Shown here: one piece after another, positions 48,094-58,565 of the stretch
How positions within the stretch are numbered: the stretch's first letter is position 1
Layout: every line of letters starts with the position of its first letter
Origin: Alphaproteobacteria bacterium
GTDB lineage: Bacteria; Pseudomonadota; Alphaproteobacteria; Oceanibaculales; Oceanibaculaceae
DNA length: 64,000 bases
Reading direction: 5' to 3'
Assembly: GCA_018823745.1 (NCBI GenBank)
Contig: JAHJHR010000012.1
Coordinates: 434,001 to 498,000, forward strand
The notes under the pieces: generated by a model
Databases searched by the model: none
The model's input: the letters and a program-made list of their open reading frames with translations, nothing else
What the model was told of the DNA's origin: nothing
Translations under genes and position numbers: made by a program

Positions 48094-48969
48094 TTATTCT
48101 TCCTCGACCGGCTCGCGGTTCGGGTGCGGGATCGCCGTCACGTTGAAGCCGGAGTCAACGTAGAGCACTTCCCCGGTCACGCCCGAGGACAGGTCGCTCA
48201 TCAGATACAGCCCGGCCCCGCCGATTTCGTCCAGCGTCACATTGCGGCGCAGGGCGGAATTGGTCTGGGTGAAGCGATAGACATAGCGGGCATCGCTGAT
48301 TGCCGACCCGGCCAGCGTGCGCATCGGCCCGGCGGAGATCGCGTTCACCCGGATGTTCTGGTCGCCCAGATCGACCGCCAGATAGCGCACACTGGCTTCC
48401 AGCGCCGCCTTGGCAACGCCCATGACGTTGTAGTTCGGCGTCACCCGCTCCGCACCCAGATAGCTCAGCGTCAGCAGGCTGCCGCCATTGGTCATCAGCG
48501 GGGCGGCCCGCTTCGCCACATTGGTGAAGGAGAAGCAGGAGATATCCAGCGTGCGGCGGAAATTGTCGCGCGAGGTGTCGAGATAGCGGCCCTTCAGCTC
48601 CGACTTGTCGGAATAGGCAATGGCGTGGATGACGAAATCCAGCCGGTCCCACCGCTTGGTCAGCCCCTCAAAGGCGGCGTCGATGCTTTCATCCGAGCCG
48701 ACATCGCAGGACAGCAGCAAATCGGAACCGACCGATTCAGCCAGCGGTGCGACGCGCCGGGCGAAGGAATCGCCCTGATAGGTAAAGGCCAGCTCCGCAC
48801 CATGCGCCGCCAGCGAGCGGGCAATGCCCCAGGCGATCGAATGATCATTGGCCACGCCCATGATCAGGCCACGCTTGCCCGCCATCAGCGGCCGCAGCGC
48901 CGTATCGCCGGCACCTGTTTCCGCTGAAAGGGCGGCGGCGCCTGTTGCGCCATTCGGATCAATGCTCAT
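48094..48969 (-). CDS. fabI: enoyl-[acyl-carrier-protein] reductase (NADH)
   Basis: A 291-residue short-chain-dehydrogenase-type enoyl-ACP reductase. The FabI triad pattern is exact: Y170, Y180 and K187 (SY..., YNVMGVAK), with the NAD loop GVANDHSIAWGIA. The N terminus carries about 28 extra residues before LMAGKRGLIMG. It completes each fatty-acid elongation cycle and is the triclosan/diazaborine target in other species. It is the last gene of fabA-fabB-fabI. Confidence 0.96.
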   Translation of the reverse strand: MSIDPNGATGAAALSAETGAGDTALRPLMAGKRGLIMGVANDHSIAWGIARSLAAHGAELAFTYQGDSFARRVAPLAESVGSDLLLSCDVGSDESIDAAFEGLTKRWDRLDFVIHAIAYSDKSELKGRYLDTSRDNFRRTLDISCFSFTNVAKRAAPLMTNGGSLLTLSYLGAERVTPNYNVMGVAKAALEASVRYLAVDLGDQNIRVNAISAGPMRTLAGSAISDARYVYRFTQTNSALRRNVTLDEIGGAGLYLMSDLSSGVTGEVLYVDSGFNVTAIPHPNREPVEEE

Positions 48970-48975
48970 TCAGGA

Positions 48976-50190
48976 TCAGCCGTTAAAGCGCTTGAGGGCG
49001 AGAACGGCATTGGTGCCGCCAAAGCCGAAGCTGTTGGAAAGAGCGAGATCGATCTTCCGGTCCTGGCGCTGGCGCACGATCGGCAGATCGGCCACCGCCT
49101 CGTCCAGGGTCTCGATATTCGCCGAGGCAGCGATGAAGCCGTGCTGCATCATCAGCAGGGTGTAGATCGCCTCATGCACGCCGGTAGCCCCCAGCGAATG
49201 GCCCGTCAGCGACTTGGTCGAGGAGATGGCCGGCATGGTGTCGCCAAACACCTGCCGCAGCGCCTCGGCCTCCTTCACATCGCCGACCGGCGTGGAGGTG
49301 CCATGGGTGTTCACATAGTCGACCGGGCCATCGACGCCCTGAAGGGCCATCTGCATGCAGCGCACCGCGCCCTCGCCGGAAGGCTGCACCATATCGGCGC
49401 CGTCCGAGGTGGCGCCATAGCCGACGACTTCGCCATAGATCTTGGCGCCGCGGGCCTTGGCATGTTCCAGCTCTTCCAGAACGACCACGCCGCCGCCGCC
49501 GGAAATCACGAAACCATCGCGATTGGCGTCATAGGCGCGCGAGGCCTTCTCCGGTGTGTCGTTGTATTTCGAGGACAGGGCACCCATCGCGTCGAACAGC
49601 ACGGACATGGTCCAGTGCAGCTCCTCGCCACCACCGGCGAAAACGATGTCCTGCTTGCCGAACTGGATCAGCTCCGCGCCATTGCCGATGCAATGTGCCG
49701 AGGTCGAGCAGGCGGAGCTGATGGTGTAGTTCACGCCCTTGATCTCGAAGAAGGTCGACAGGCAGGCCGAGTTGGTGCTCGACATGTTGCGCGGCACCAT
49801 ATAGGGGCCAACCCGCTTCGGGCCCTTCTCGCGCGCCGTGTCGAAGGCAATCATCATGTTGCTGGTCGACGGACCGCCGGACCCCATGATCAGCCCGCTG
49901 CGCGGATTGACGATATCGGCGCGCTCCAGCCCGGAATCGGCAATCGCCTGCTCCATGGCGAGGTAGTTATAGGCAGCACCCGGCCCCATGAAGCGCAGCA
50001 GCTTGCGGTCGATGGTCGATTCCAGATCGATCTTCAGCGAGCCATGGACATGGGAGCGAAAGCCCATCTCCTTGTAATCCTCGGCAGCAGTGATGCCCGA
50101 CTTGCCGTCGCGCAGCGACTGCGTGACCTCGTCGGCGGTATTGCCGATAGAGGAAACGATCCCTATGCCTGTAATAACAACACGGCGCAT
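48976..50190 (-). CDS. fabB: beta-ketoacyl-ACP synthase I
   Basis: A 404-residue condensing enzyme. The nucleophile is C161 (SACSTSAHC); the two His are in [12 protein letters not shown] and [12 protein letters not shown]. Pairing with fabA identifies it as FabB, which elongates the cis-3-decenoyl product and is required for unsaturated fatty acids. It starts 2 bases after fabA and ends 6 bases before fabI. Confidence 0.97.
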   Translation of the reverse strand: MRRVVITGIGIVSSIGNTADEVTQSLRDGKSGITAAEDYKEMGFRSHVHGSLKIDLESTIDRKLLRFMGPGAAYNYLAMEQAIADSGLERADIVNPRSGLIMGSGGPSTSNMMIAFDTAREKGPKRVGPYMVPRNMSSTNSACLSTFFEIKGVNYTISSACSTSAHCIGNGAELIQFGKQDIVFAGGGEELHWTMSVLFDAMGALSSKYNDTPEKASRAYDANRDGFVISGGGGVVVLEELEHAKARGAKIYGEVVGYGATSDGADMVQPSGEGAVRCMQMALQGVDGPVDYVNTHGTSTPVGDVKEAEALRQVFGDTMPAISSTKSLTGHSLGATGVHEAIYTLLMMQHGFIAASANIETLDEAVADLPIVRQRQDRKIDLALSNSFGFGGTNAVLALKRFNG

Positions 50191-50192
50191 GA

Positions 50193-50723
50193 TCAGCTCT
50201 CCGTCGCCATGGCGGTATCGGCCTGGAACAGGCCGACGCGGATATCCTTTGCCTCATAGATCACCTGGCCGTCGCATTCGACGCGGCCATCGGCAATGCC
50301 CAGTACCAGCTTGCGCCGGATCACCCGCTTGATATCCAGCGAATAGACGACCTTCTTGGCGGTCGGCAGCACCTGGCCGCTGAACTTCACCTCGCCCACG
50401 GCCAGCGCGCGCCCCGCGCCCGGCGAGCCGCCCCAGCCCAGGAAAAACCCCAGCAGCTGCCACAGCGCATCCATGCCCAGGCAGCCCGGCATGACCGGGT
50501 CGCTCTCGAAATGGCAGGCGAAGAACCAGAGGTCCGGATTGATGTCGAACTCCGCCGTCACCACGCCCTTGTCAAAGGCACCACCTTCTTCGCTGATCTG
50601 CGTTATGCGGTCGAACATCAGCATCGGCGGCAGCGGCAGACGGGCATTTCCGGGGCCGAATAATTCCCCATGCGCGCAGGCGAGCAGATCGTCGTATGTA
50701 TAGTTGTTCTTGCGGTCGGCCAT
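50193..50723 (-). CDS. fabA: 3-hydroxydecanoyl-ACP dehydratase/isomerase
   Basis: A 176-residue FabA. The catalytic pair H71 and D85 fits E. coli FabA H70/D84 ([20 protein letters not shown]). It introduces the cis double bond for unsaturated fatty acids. I chose the ATG at 50723 ([10 protein letters not shown]); the longer frame runs into a leader with a perfect inverted repeat. It leads the fabABI operon, divergent from irr. Confidence 0.97.
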   Translation of the reverse strand: MADRKNNYTYDDLLACAHGELFGPGNARLPLPPMLMFDRITQISEEGGAFDKGVVTAEFDINPDLWFFACHFESDPVMPGCLGMDALWQLLGFFLGWGGSPGAGRALAVGEVKFSGQVLPTAKKVVYSLDIKRVIRRKLVLGIADGRVECDGQVIYEAKDIRVGLFQADTAMATES

Positions 50724-50754
50724 CGCAGCTAGGCATCTTTCCTGTTTGTTTCCA

Positions 50755-50789
50755 GCCTGATCATGCGGGCCGATCAGGCCATCTTTATG
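50755..50789 (-). promoter_or_regulatory. fabA upstream region: inverted repeat over the likely transcription start
   Basis: GCCTGATC (50755-50762) and GATCAGGC (50772-50779) form a perfect 8-9-8 inverted repeat. On the minus strand a -10-like CATAAA (50789-50784) lies just upstream, so transcription would start inside the repeat; no good -35 is visible. It could be an operator for unsaturated fatty acid control or a leader hairpin. Confidence 0.5.
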
Positions 50790-50905
50790 GTGCGGTTTCC
50801 CCATCGCTTGCGTGCGACTTTAACGGAATACCCCCCCGAAACGGAACAGAAATGGCAGTCTGCGGGACGCAACGCAACCCGCAACCACATAATCGCCTCT
50901 ATTGT

Positions 50906-50953
50906 CCCCCCGGGTGCCCCCCGGGTGCCCCCTCGGGTGCACCGCTCGGGCGC
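50906..50953. repeat. four imperfect tandem copies of an 11-13 base GC-rich unit
   Basis: Successive units near CCCCCGGGTGC start at 50906, 50918, 50929 and 50941, diverging towards the last. On each strand the unit can pair with itself (CCCGGG). It is the only short tandem repeat I noticed in the window. Confidence 0.7.
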
Positions 50954-51060
50954 TGATTGCATAGAATGTGGAAATCCCTTAGAAGAACGCCATATGACAC
51001 TTCGACTAACTCTAAACAGCGGTTTCTCCGAACCGACATTTTCTTAGAGTGGAAGAACAC

Positions 51061-51492
51061 ATGGCCGAGCAGAAAATCGAACGCGAGCGTCCTTATACCC
51101 AGAGCATCGAGCGTCTGAAGACCGCCGGGCTGCGCCCGACGCGCCAGCGCCTGGCCCTGGCGCGGCTGCTGTTCGACGGTATGGACCGCCATGTGACGGC
51201 CGAGCAGCTGCATGGCGAGGCGCTGGGCAGCCATGTCCGCGTCTCCCTGGCCACGGTCTACAACACGCTGCATCAGTTCACCGAGGCCGGGCTGCTGCGC
51301 GAAGTGGTGGTCGAGGCCGGCCGGTCCTATTTCGACACCAATACCGGCAGCCATCATCATTTCTTCCACACCGATTCCGGCGAGCTGATGGATATCGCCG
51401 CGGAGCAGATCGTTCTCGACCGGCTGCCCGATGCGCCGCTGGGCACCAGCATCGACAGCGTCGATGTCATCATCCGGGTGCGCCGCACTTAG
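51061..51492 (+). CDS. irr: Irr-type iron response regulator (Fur family)
   Basis: A 143-residue Fur-superfamily protein of the Irr branch: LKTAGLRPTRQRLALARLLF, SLATVYNTLHQFTEAGLLRE and a His-rich SHHHFFHTDSGEL segment (H98-H100, H103), which in Irr proteins takes part in heme/metal sensing. No N-terminal GCPWH heme motif is present. Irr controls heme and iron genes in alphaproteobacteria. The ATG at 51061 follows GGAAG; a GTG at 51049 is possible. It is divergent from fabA. Confidence 0.92.
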   Translation: MAEQKIERERPYTQSIERLKTAGLRPTRQRLALARLLFDGMDRHVTAEQLHGEALGSHVRVSLATVYNTLHQFTEAGLLREVVVEAGRSYFDTNTGSHHHFFHTDSGELMDIAAEQIVLDRLPDAPLGTSIDSVDVIIRVRRT

Positions 51493-51554
51493 CGAACGGC
51501 TTTTGCCTGCGATTGCGGTGGGTTATGGCCTGACAGGCCGCCGGGCATAACTGA

Positions 51555-51569
51555 GAATGATTTTCATTC
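51555..51569. promoter_or_regulatory. Fur-box-like inverted repeat
   Basis: GAATGA (51555-51560), TTT and TCATTC (51564-51569) make a perfect 6-3-6 dyad, close to the core of the classical Fur box (AATGAT..ATCATT). It lies 56 bases upstream of the rubrerythrin -35 and 63 bases after irr. Confidence 0.55.
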
Positions 51570-51624
51570 AAAATATCCTTTCAAAATAAGCACTTAATAT
51601 CGTCTTTGGAATGTTTCAAAGGCG

Positions 51625-51653
51625 TTGACTTGTGGTTAACCACGGTCCATATC
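51625..51653 (+). promoter_or_regulatory. rubrerythrin promoter with palindromic spacer
   Basis: TTGACT (51625-51630), a 17-base spacer and CATATC (51648-51653). The spacer contains the perfect 12-base palindrome GTGGTTAACCAC (51632-51643). A dimeric repressor bound here would occlude polymerase. Confidence 0.65.
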
Positions 51654-51789
51654 CTTTGGCGTTGATTGTGATCGACCGCCCGGAGCATTCCCAGCCCCGT
51701 CGATCCGCCTTCCGGCCCCCTGGGTGGGAACAGCGCTCGACTGCAGGCGACTCCGGCCGATGAACCGCGCTATCTGGAAGGAGTAAGCC

Positions 51790-52212
51790 ATGTCGGATCT
51801 CAAAGGTTCGAAGACCTTCGATAATCTCAAGGAAGCTTTTGCCGGCGAAAGCCAGGCCAATCGCCGCTACCTGTATTTCGCACAGAAGGCCGATGTCGAG
51901 GGCTATAACGACGTTGCCGCCGTGTTCCGCTCGACCGCCGAAGGCGAGACCGGCCATGCCCACGGCCATCTCGAATTCATGGAAAGCGTTGGCGATCCGG
52001 CCACCGGCGAGCCGATCGGCGCCACCGACCTCAACCTGAAGGCCGCCATTGCCGGCGAGACGCACGAGTACACCGACATGTACCCGGGCATGGCGCGTAC
52101 CGCCCGCGAAGAAGGCTTCGACGAGATCGCCGACTGGTTCGAGACCCTGGCCAAGGCTGAGAAGAGCCATGCCGGTCGTTTCCAGAAGGCCCTCGAGACC
52201 CTGAACGGGTAA
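51790..52212 (+). CDS. rubrerythrin family protein (ferritin-like, no rubredoxin domain)
   Basis: A 140-residue four-helix diiron protein. Iron ligands follow the rubrerythrin pattern: E20, E53 with H56 (EGETGHAH), E90, and E124 with H127 (AEKSHAGR). There is no Cys and so no rubredoxin domain, meaning electrons must come from another protein. Rubrerythrins reduce hydrogen peroxide. The gene opens a cassette with a CCG-domain Fe-S protein and a DUF3501 protein and has its own terminator. Confidence 0.93.
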   Translation: MSDLKGSKTFDNLKEAFAGESQANRRYLYFAQKADVEGYNDVAAVFRSTAEGETGHAHGHLEFMESVGDPATGEPIGATDLNLKAAIAGETHEYTDMYPGMARTAREEGFDEIADWFETLAKAEKSHAGRFQKALETLNG

Positions 52213-52221
52213 AGAGGCTCC

Positions 52222-52269
52222 GCCCCCGCCGGCCCCCATTGCGGGCGGCTGGCGGGGGCTGCTTTTTTT
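52222..52269 (+). terminator. intrinsic terminator after rubrerythrin
   Basis: GCCCCCGCC (52222-52230) pairs with GGCGGGGGC (52251-52259), with a further GC-rich inner hairpin, followed by a run of seven T. The stem is strong, so the downstream Fe-S gene may be expressed at a lower level. Confidence 0.85.
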
Positions 52270-52335
52270 GTGGTTGCCCTACCTGTGTAAGCGGCAGCCC
52301 GACGATTTGCTGCAGAATACTGGGGAGGGGAAGTC

Positions 52336-53673
52336 ATGAAAGAAGGCAGTCTCGAAGCACCGACACGGCATCCGATTGCCTGGACCGACCCGGATTTCTA
52401 TGACGAGGCGAAGCTCGACGCGGAAATGCACCGTGTCTTCGACATCTGCCATGGCTGCCGCCGCTGCTTCAATCTGTGCGACAGCTTCCCCCGCCTGTTC
52501 GACCTGATCGACGAATCCGCCACCGGCGAGCTGGATTCGGTGAAGTCGGAAGACTTCAAGCCGGTCGTGGATGCCTGCACGCTGTGCGACATGTGCTTCC
52601 TGACCAAGTGCCCCTATGTGCCGCCGCATGAATTCAACCTGGATTTCCCGCATCTGATGCTGCGCTACCGCGCCGTCGAGCATAAGAAGCAGGGCACGCC
52701 CTTCGTGCTGAAGCAGGTCACCGAGACCGACCGCAACGGCAAGATGGCCGCCCCGGTCGCCGGCATCGCCAATTGGGCGACCGACACCAAGAACGGCCTG
52801 GCCCGTGGTGCCATGGAGAAGATCGCCGGCATCGACAAGCGCGCCGATCTGCCGAAATTCCATGCCAAGACCTTCACCCGCGCGGCAAAGAGCGATGTGC
52901 CGGTGGTCAACACCGCCGCTCCCGCTTATGGCCGCAAGGCGGCGCTCTATGCCACCTGCTTCGTGAATTACAACAACCCGGATACCGGCATGGCGGCGCG
53001 CCGCGTGCTGGCGAAGAACGGCGTCGAGACCGAAGTGGTCTATCCGTCCTGTTGCGGCATGCCGCAGCTGGAGCAGGGCGATATCGCCGCCGTCGCCGAA
53101 AAGGCGCGCAATGTGGCCCGCGAGATGAAGCCCTGGGTCGAACAGGGCTACGACATCGTCTCGCTGACGCCGTCCTGCACGCTGATGCTAAAATTTGAAT
53201 GGCCGCTGATCCTGCCGGATGACGAGGATGTAAAGCGCCTGTCGGCCGCGACAAAGGATATCAGCGAGTACATCGTCGATATCGCCAAGAAGGAAGGCCT
53301 GGCCGAGGGCATCCAGGCGCTGGATGGCGGCGTGACCGTGCATATCGCCTGCCATGCCCGCGCCCAGAATATCGGCCAGAAAGCCGCCGAGATGCTGCGC
53401 CTGATCCCGGAAACCAAAGTCTCGGTGATCGAGCGCTGCTCGGGTCACGGCGGTTCCTGGGGCATCTTCAAGGAGAATTACGACATCGCCCTGAAGATCG
53501 GCAAGCCAGTGTCGCGCCAGGCGTTGAAGGATGCCAATAAATACGTCGTCTCCGAATGCCCGCTGGCCGGGATGCATATCCTGCAGGGCATGGAGGCGAT
53601 CGACGAGAAGGCGGCCGTGCCGGCGAAATCCGAGCACCCCGTCGAACTTTTCGCCAAGGCCTACGGGCTTTGA
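52336..53673 (+). CDS. heterodisulfide-reductase-like Fe-S protein (GlpC/HdrD type, CCG domains)
   Basis: A 445-residue soluble oxidoreductase subunit. Two N-terminal 4Fe-4S motifs: C38, C41, C44, C48 ([11 protein letters not shown]) and C81, C84, C87, C92 ([12 protein letters not shown]). Two CCG domains follow, with [25 protein letters not shown] and [11 protein letters not shown]. GlpC and HdrD relatives pass electrons between flavin or quinone partners. Here it lies between rubrerythrin and DUF3501, suggesting it is the electron donor to the rubrerythrin (inference). GGGGAGGGG precedes the ATG. Confidence 0.9.
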   Translation: MKEGSLEAPTRHPIAWTDPDFYDEAKLDAEMHRVFDICHGCRRCFNLCDSFPRLFDLIDESATGELDSVKSEDFKPVVDACTLCDMCFLTKCPYVPPHEFNLDFPHLMLRYRAVEHKKQGTPFVLKQVTETDRNGKMAAPVAGIANWATDTKNGLARGAMEKIAGIDKRADLPKFHAKTFTRAAKSDVPVVNTAAPAYGRKAALYATCFVNYNNPDTGMAARRVLAKNGVETEVVYPSCCGMPQLEQGDIAAVAEKARNVAREMKPWVEQGYDIVSLTPSCTLMLKFEWPLILPDDEDVKRLSAATKDISEYIVDIAKKEGLAEGIQALDGGVTVHIACHARAQNIGQKAAEMLRLIPETKVSVIERCSGHGGSWGIFKENYDIALKIGKPVSRQALKDANKYVVSECPLAGMHILQGMEAIDEKAAVPAKSEHPVELFAKAYGL

Positions 53674-53701
53674 GCCTGTCCCGTTAACTGGAGGTCCCCT
53701 G

Positions 53702-54295
53702 ATGCCGGCTGCAGCCAAGCAGATCACGCATGCGGATATCCTGCCGCTGCCTGACTATGTGAAAATCCGGCCCGAGCGCCGTCGCGCCATCGTCGCGCTG
53801 AAGAAGAACCGGCGCATCGAGGTCGGCCCGCACGCCACCTTCTATTTCGAGAATTTCGAGACGATGCTGAGCCAGGTCCAGGAGATGCTCTACATCGAGA
53901 AGGGCGGCGACGCACAGATCGAGGACGAGCTGAGCGCCTATAACCCGCTGATCCCGAAGGGAAATGAGCTGGTCGCCACGGTGATGTTCGAGATTGACGA
54001 CGAAATCCGCCGCCGCCGCATCCTGGGCAAGCTGGGCGGCATCGAGCACCAGATGTTCATCAAGGTCGATGGCGAGACCGTGAAGGGCGTTGCCGAGGAC
54101 GATCTCGACCGCACCACGGCCGATGGCAAGGCATCCTCGGTGCAATTCGTCCACTTCCCCTTCACCGAGGCCCAGATCGCCGCCTTCCGCAAGCCAGAGG
54201 CCGAGGTGGTCATCGGTTTCAGCCATGTCGAATATCCGCATCTGTCGGTCCTGCCGCCTGCCATGCGCGACAGCCTGGCGCAGGATTTCGACTGA
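53702..54295 (+). CDS. DUF3501 family protein
   Basis: A 197-residue cytoplasmic protein with no known fold assignment that I can read. Conserved-looking segments are ITHADILPLPDYVKIRPERR, GPHATFYFENFETMLSQVQEML and FIGFSHVEYPH-like FSHVEYPHL. It contains no Cys. DUF3501 genes commonly accompany rubrerythrin and the CCG Fe-S protein. Its gene lies 28 bases after the Fe-S gene, and a terminator closes the cassette. Function unknown. Confidence 0.85.
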   Translation: MPAAAKQITHADILPLPDYVKIRPERRRAIVALKKNRRIEVGPHATFYFENFETMLSQVQEMLYIEKGGDAQIEDELSAYNPLIPKGNELVATVMFEIDDEIRRRRILGKLGGIEHQMFIKVDGETVKGVAEDDLDRTTADGKASSVQFVHFPFTEAQIAAFRKPEAEVVIGFSHVEYPHLSVLPPAMRDSLAQDFD

Positions 54296-54325
54296 CCCGA
54301 TAAGAAGAAGCGACGCCCCAAGCCT

Positions 54326-54365
54326 CCCCCGTCCCGCCTTCCGGCAGGGCGGGGGATTTTCTTTT
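54326..54365 (+). terminator. intrinsic terminator of the rubrerythrin cassette
   Basis: A 13-position stem: CCCCCGTCCCGCC (54326-54338) against GGCAGGGCGGGGG (54343-54355), with one mismatch and a TTCC loop, then ATTTTCTTTT. Confidence 0.85.
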
Positions 54366-54370
54366 GCCCC

Positions 54371-54446
54371 TTGTCAGCCGGCGAAACTCTGCTCAAATAC
54401 GCATCAACACCGTATTTACAGAAATACTACATGACGGGAGCGTATT
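54371..54446 (+). promoter_or_regulatory. cysK control region with repeated AAATACG/CGTATTT half-sites
   Basis: A -35-like TTGTCA (54371-54376) precedes a run of alternating half-sites: AAATACG (54395-54401), CGTATTT (54411-54417), AAATAC (54422-54427) and CGTATTA (54440-54446). The first two form a perfect 7-9-7 inverted repeat over the likely -10; the second and third form another dyad. This suggests cooperative binding of a dimeric regulator controlling cysteine synthesis; the regulator is unknown and no candidate gene is adjacent. Confidence 0.55.
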
Positions 54447-55406
<960 letters not shown>

Positions 55407-55413
55407 GCCGCCA

Positions 55414-56286
55414 TTACGCTCTCGTAACGAGCATTTCTCCGGCCAGGTCATGCCCGGCATGGCGGCGCTGGGCTGCCTCCCGGCCGGAGACGGCATAGCA
55501 ATAGACGCAGCCATGCGGGCAGGTGTCATAGGCGCCGATATCGCGCGATTCGGCGCAGAGACAGCCGGGCCGGTTGCCCTTCACCCGGGCCGTGATGTCC
55601 CGCCCGGCGACATCCGACAGGCGGGTAGCGTCAATACAGGCCGCAGCGCCGACGCCACCGATCAGCCGCTCCGGCTGTGAACACAGCGTCAGTTGCATGC
55701 CCATTGCCGCCGCCCGGTCGCGCATTCCGGCCAGCAGCAGCGTCGATTCCCCGGGTTCCGGTATGCGCCAGGAAAATCCGTGATCGCGCGCCGCCCGGTC
55801 CAGATTGCGCGCCGTCTTGCGATAGGCATTGGCGATGGACACCACCACCTCATCCACCGCACCGCGCAGCGCCACCGCCAGGGCCTGGAAATTATCCAGA
55901 TGCCAGGCAGGCGTCAGTTCCTCCGTGAACAGCACCGGATCATAGCGCCAGACCACCGCGCGTGGCCCATAGACTGCGGCCAGATCGCGCATCTGCGCCA
56001 CGGCGCGCGCGGCCGCGATGGTCGAAATCTCCAGCAGGCGAGGATAGCCGGTCAGGGTGTAGTGCACCACGAAGGGGGCGGTAAGGCGGGGCAGGACCGG
56101 CAGCAGCGGGCCGATATTGCGGGTCCAGAACACGAAACCATCGACCGTGCTGTCATCCAGCGCCACGCGGTAGGGCTTTCCGCCATAGGGATTGGCGACA
56201 TCGCAATAGCCCGCCGCCAGCCGCCGGGCAAACCACTCGGCATAGAAGGCGGGAATGTCGGTTCGGTAGCTGGCAGACACGATCAT
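55414..56286 (-). CDS. DUF1848 family protein with C-terminal CX3CX2C cluster
   Basis: A 290-residue protein of unknown function. It begins IVSASYRTDIPAFY and contains WTRNIGPLL and VWRYDPVLFTEE, as DUF1848 proteins do. At the C terminus are C242, C244, C256, C260 and C263. The last three form CPHGCVYC, a perfect CX3CX2C like a radical SAM cluster, preceded by CLC. Spore-photoproduct-lyase-like and other radical SAM proteins place this motif near the N terminus, so its position is unusual. Substrate unknown. Confidence 0.85.
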   Translation of the reverse strand: MIVSASYRTDIPAFYAEWFARRLAAGYCDVANPYGGKPYRVALDDSTVDGFVFWTRNIGPLLPVLPRLTAPFVVHYTLTGYPRLLEISTIAAARAVAQMRDLAAVYGPRAVVWRYDPVLFTEELTPAWHLDNFQALAVALRGAVDEVVVSIANAYRKTARNLDRAARDHGFSWRIPEPGESTLLLAGMRDRAAAMGMQLTLCSQPERLIGGVGAAACIDATRLSDVAGRDITARVKGNRPGCLCAESRDIGAYDTCPHGCVYCYAVSGREAAQRRHAGHDLAGEMLVTRA

Positions 56287-56332
56287 CGGCTGAATCCATT
56301 GCCCTGAAGGCGGGTTATCCCCAACTCACCCG

Positions 56333-56361
56333 TTGCAGCGCCCTGAACAGCCGCCTATATA
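56333..56361 (+). promoter_or_regulatory. promoter of dnaK
   Basis: TTGCAG (56333-56338), a 17-base spacer and TATATA (56356-56361). The -10 with its flank reads CCTATATA, matching the CYTATNT form of alphaproteobacterial heat-shock (RpoH) promoters, so both sigma-70 and RpoH may use it. The leader is about 95 bases. I saw no CIRCE element. Confidence 0.6.
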
Positions 56362-56461
56362 CCGTGGCAGTCAGGTCAGCACACGACCCTATTTCTAAGG
56401 GGGCTCCGAGCGGTGCCTTGGTGGGCCGAAGCGAGCCCTGCTGCTAGAGAGGAAGTAGAAT

Positions 56462-58405
<1,944 letters not shown>

Positions 58406-58464
58406 AGGGCTCGGCGTAACCGTCTTTTATGTCTGACGGTTCTCGTCATAGCATCCAGGCCAGG

Positions 58465-58496
58465 CGCCCCGTCCGGTGGAACGACCGGATGGGGCG
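58465..58496 (+). other. long hairpin between dnaK and dnaJ
   Basis: CGCCCCGTCCGGT (58465-58477) pairs with ACCGGATGGGGCG (58484-58496): 13 pairs including one G-U, with a 6-base loop. No T-run follows. It may stabilise dnaK mRNA or reduce read-through into dnaJ, adjusting the DnaK to DnaJ ratio. Confidence 0.65.
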
Positions 58497-58565
58497 TCCT
58501 GACTTCCGATTTCTGGCTGACAGGGGTGGGGCACTCCGTCAGCGACTGACCCGGGCACGATAATC

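Larger units (their letters stand above)
50724..51060. other. divergent fabA-irr intergenic region
   Basis: About 337 bases without a gene. It contains the fabA inverted repeat (50755-50779), a GC-rich tandem repeat (50906-50953), and towards irr an AT-richer part with TTAGAA (50980-50985), TCTAAA and TCTTAGA half-sites. These halves resemble the iron-control element bound by Irr, but no intact dyad is present. No clear irr promoter was found. Confidence 0.6.
51493..51789 (+). other. irr-rubrerythrin intergenic control region
   Basis: Just under 300 bases without a gene. The middle (about 51550-51620) is strikingly AT-rich and holds a Fur-box-like dyad, followed by a promoter with a palindromic spacer. 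The 3' part is an ordinary leader ending in GGAAGGAG before the rubrerythrin ATG. Confidence 0.7.

Noticed and set aside
50980-51055. Intact Irr iron-control element before irr
   Set aside because: Only half-sites (TTAGAA, TCTAAA, TCTTAGA) are present without correct spacing or symmetry.
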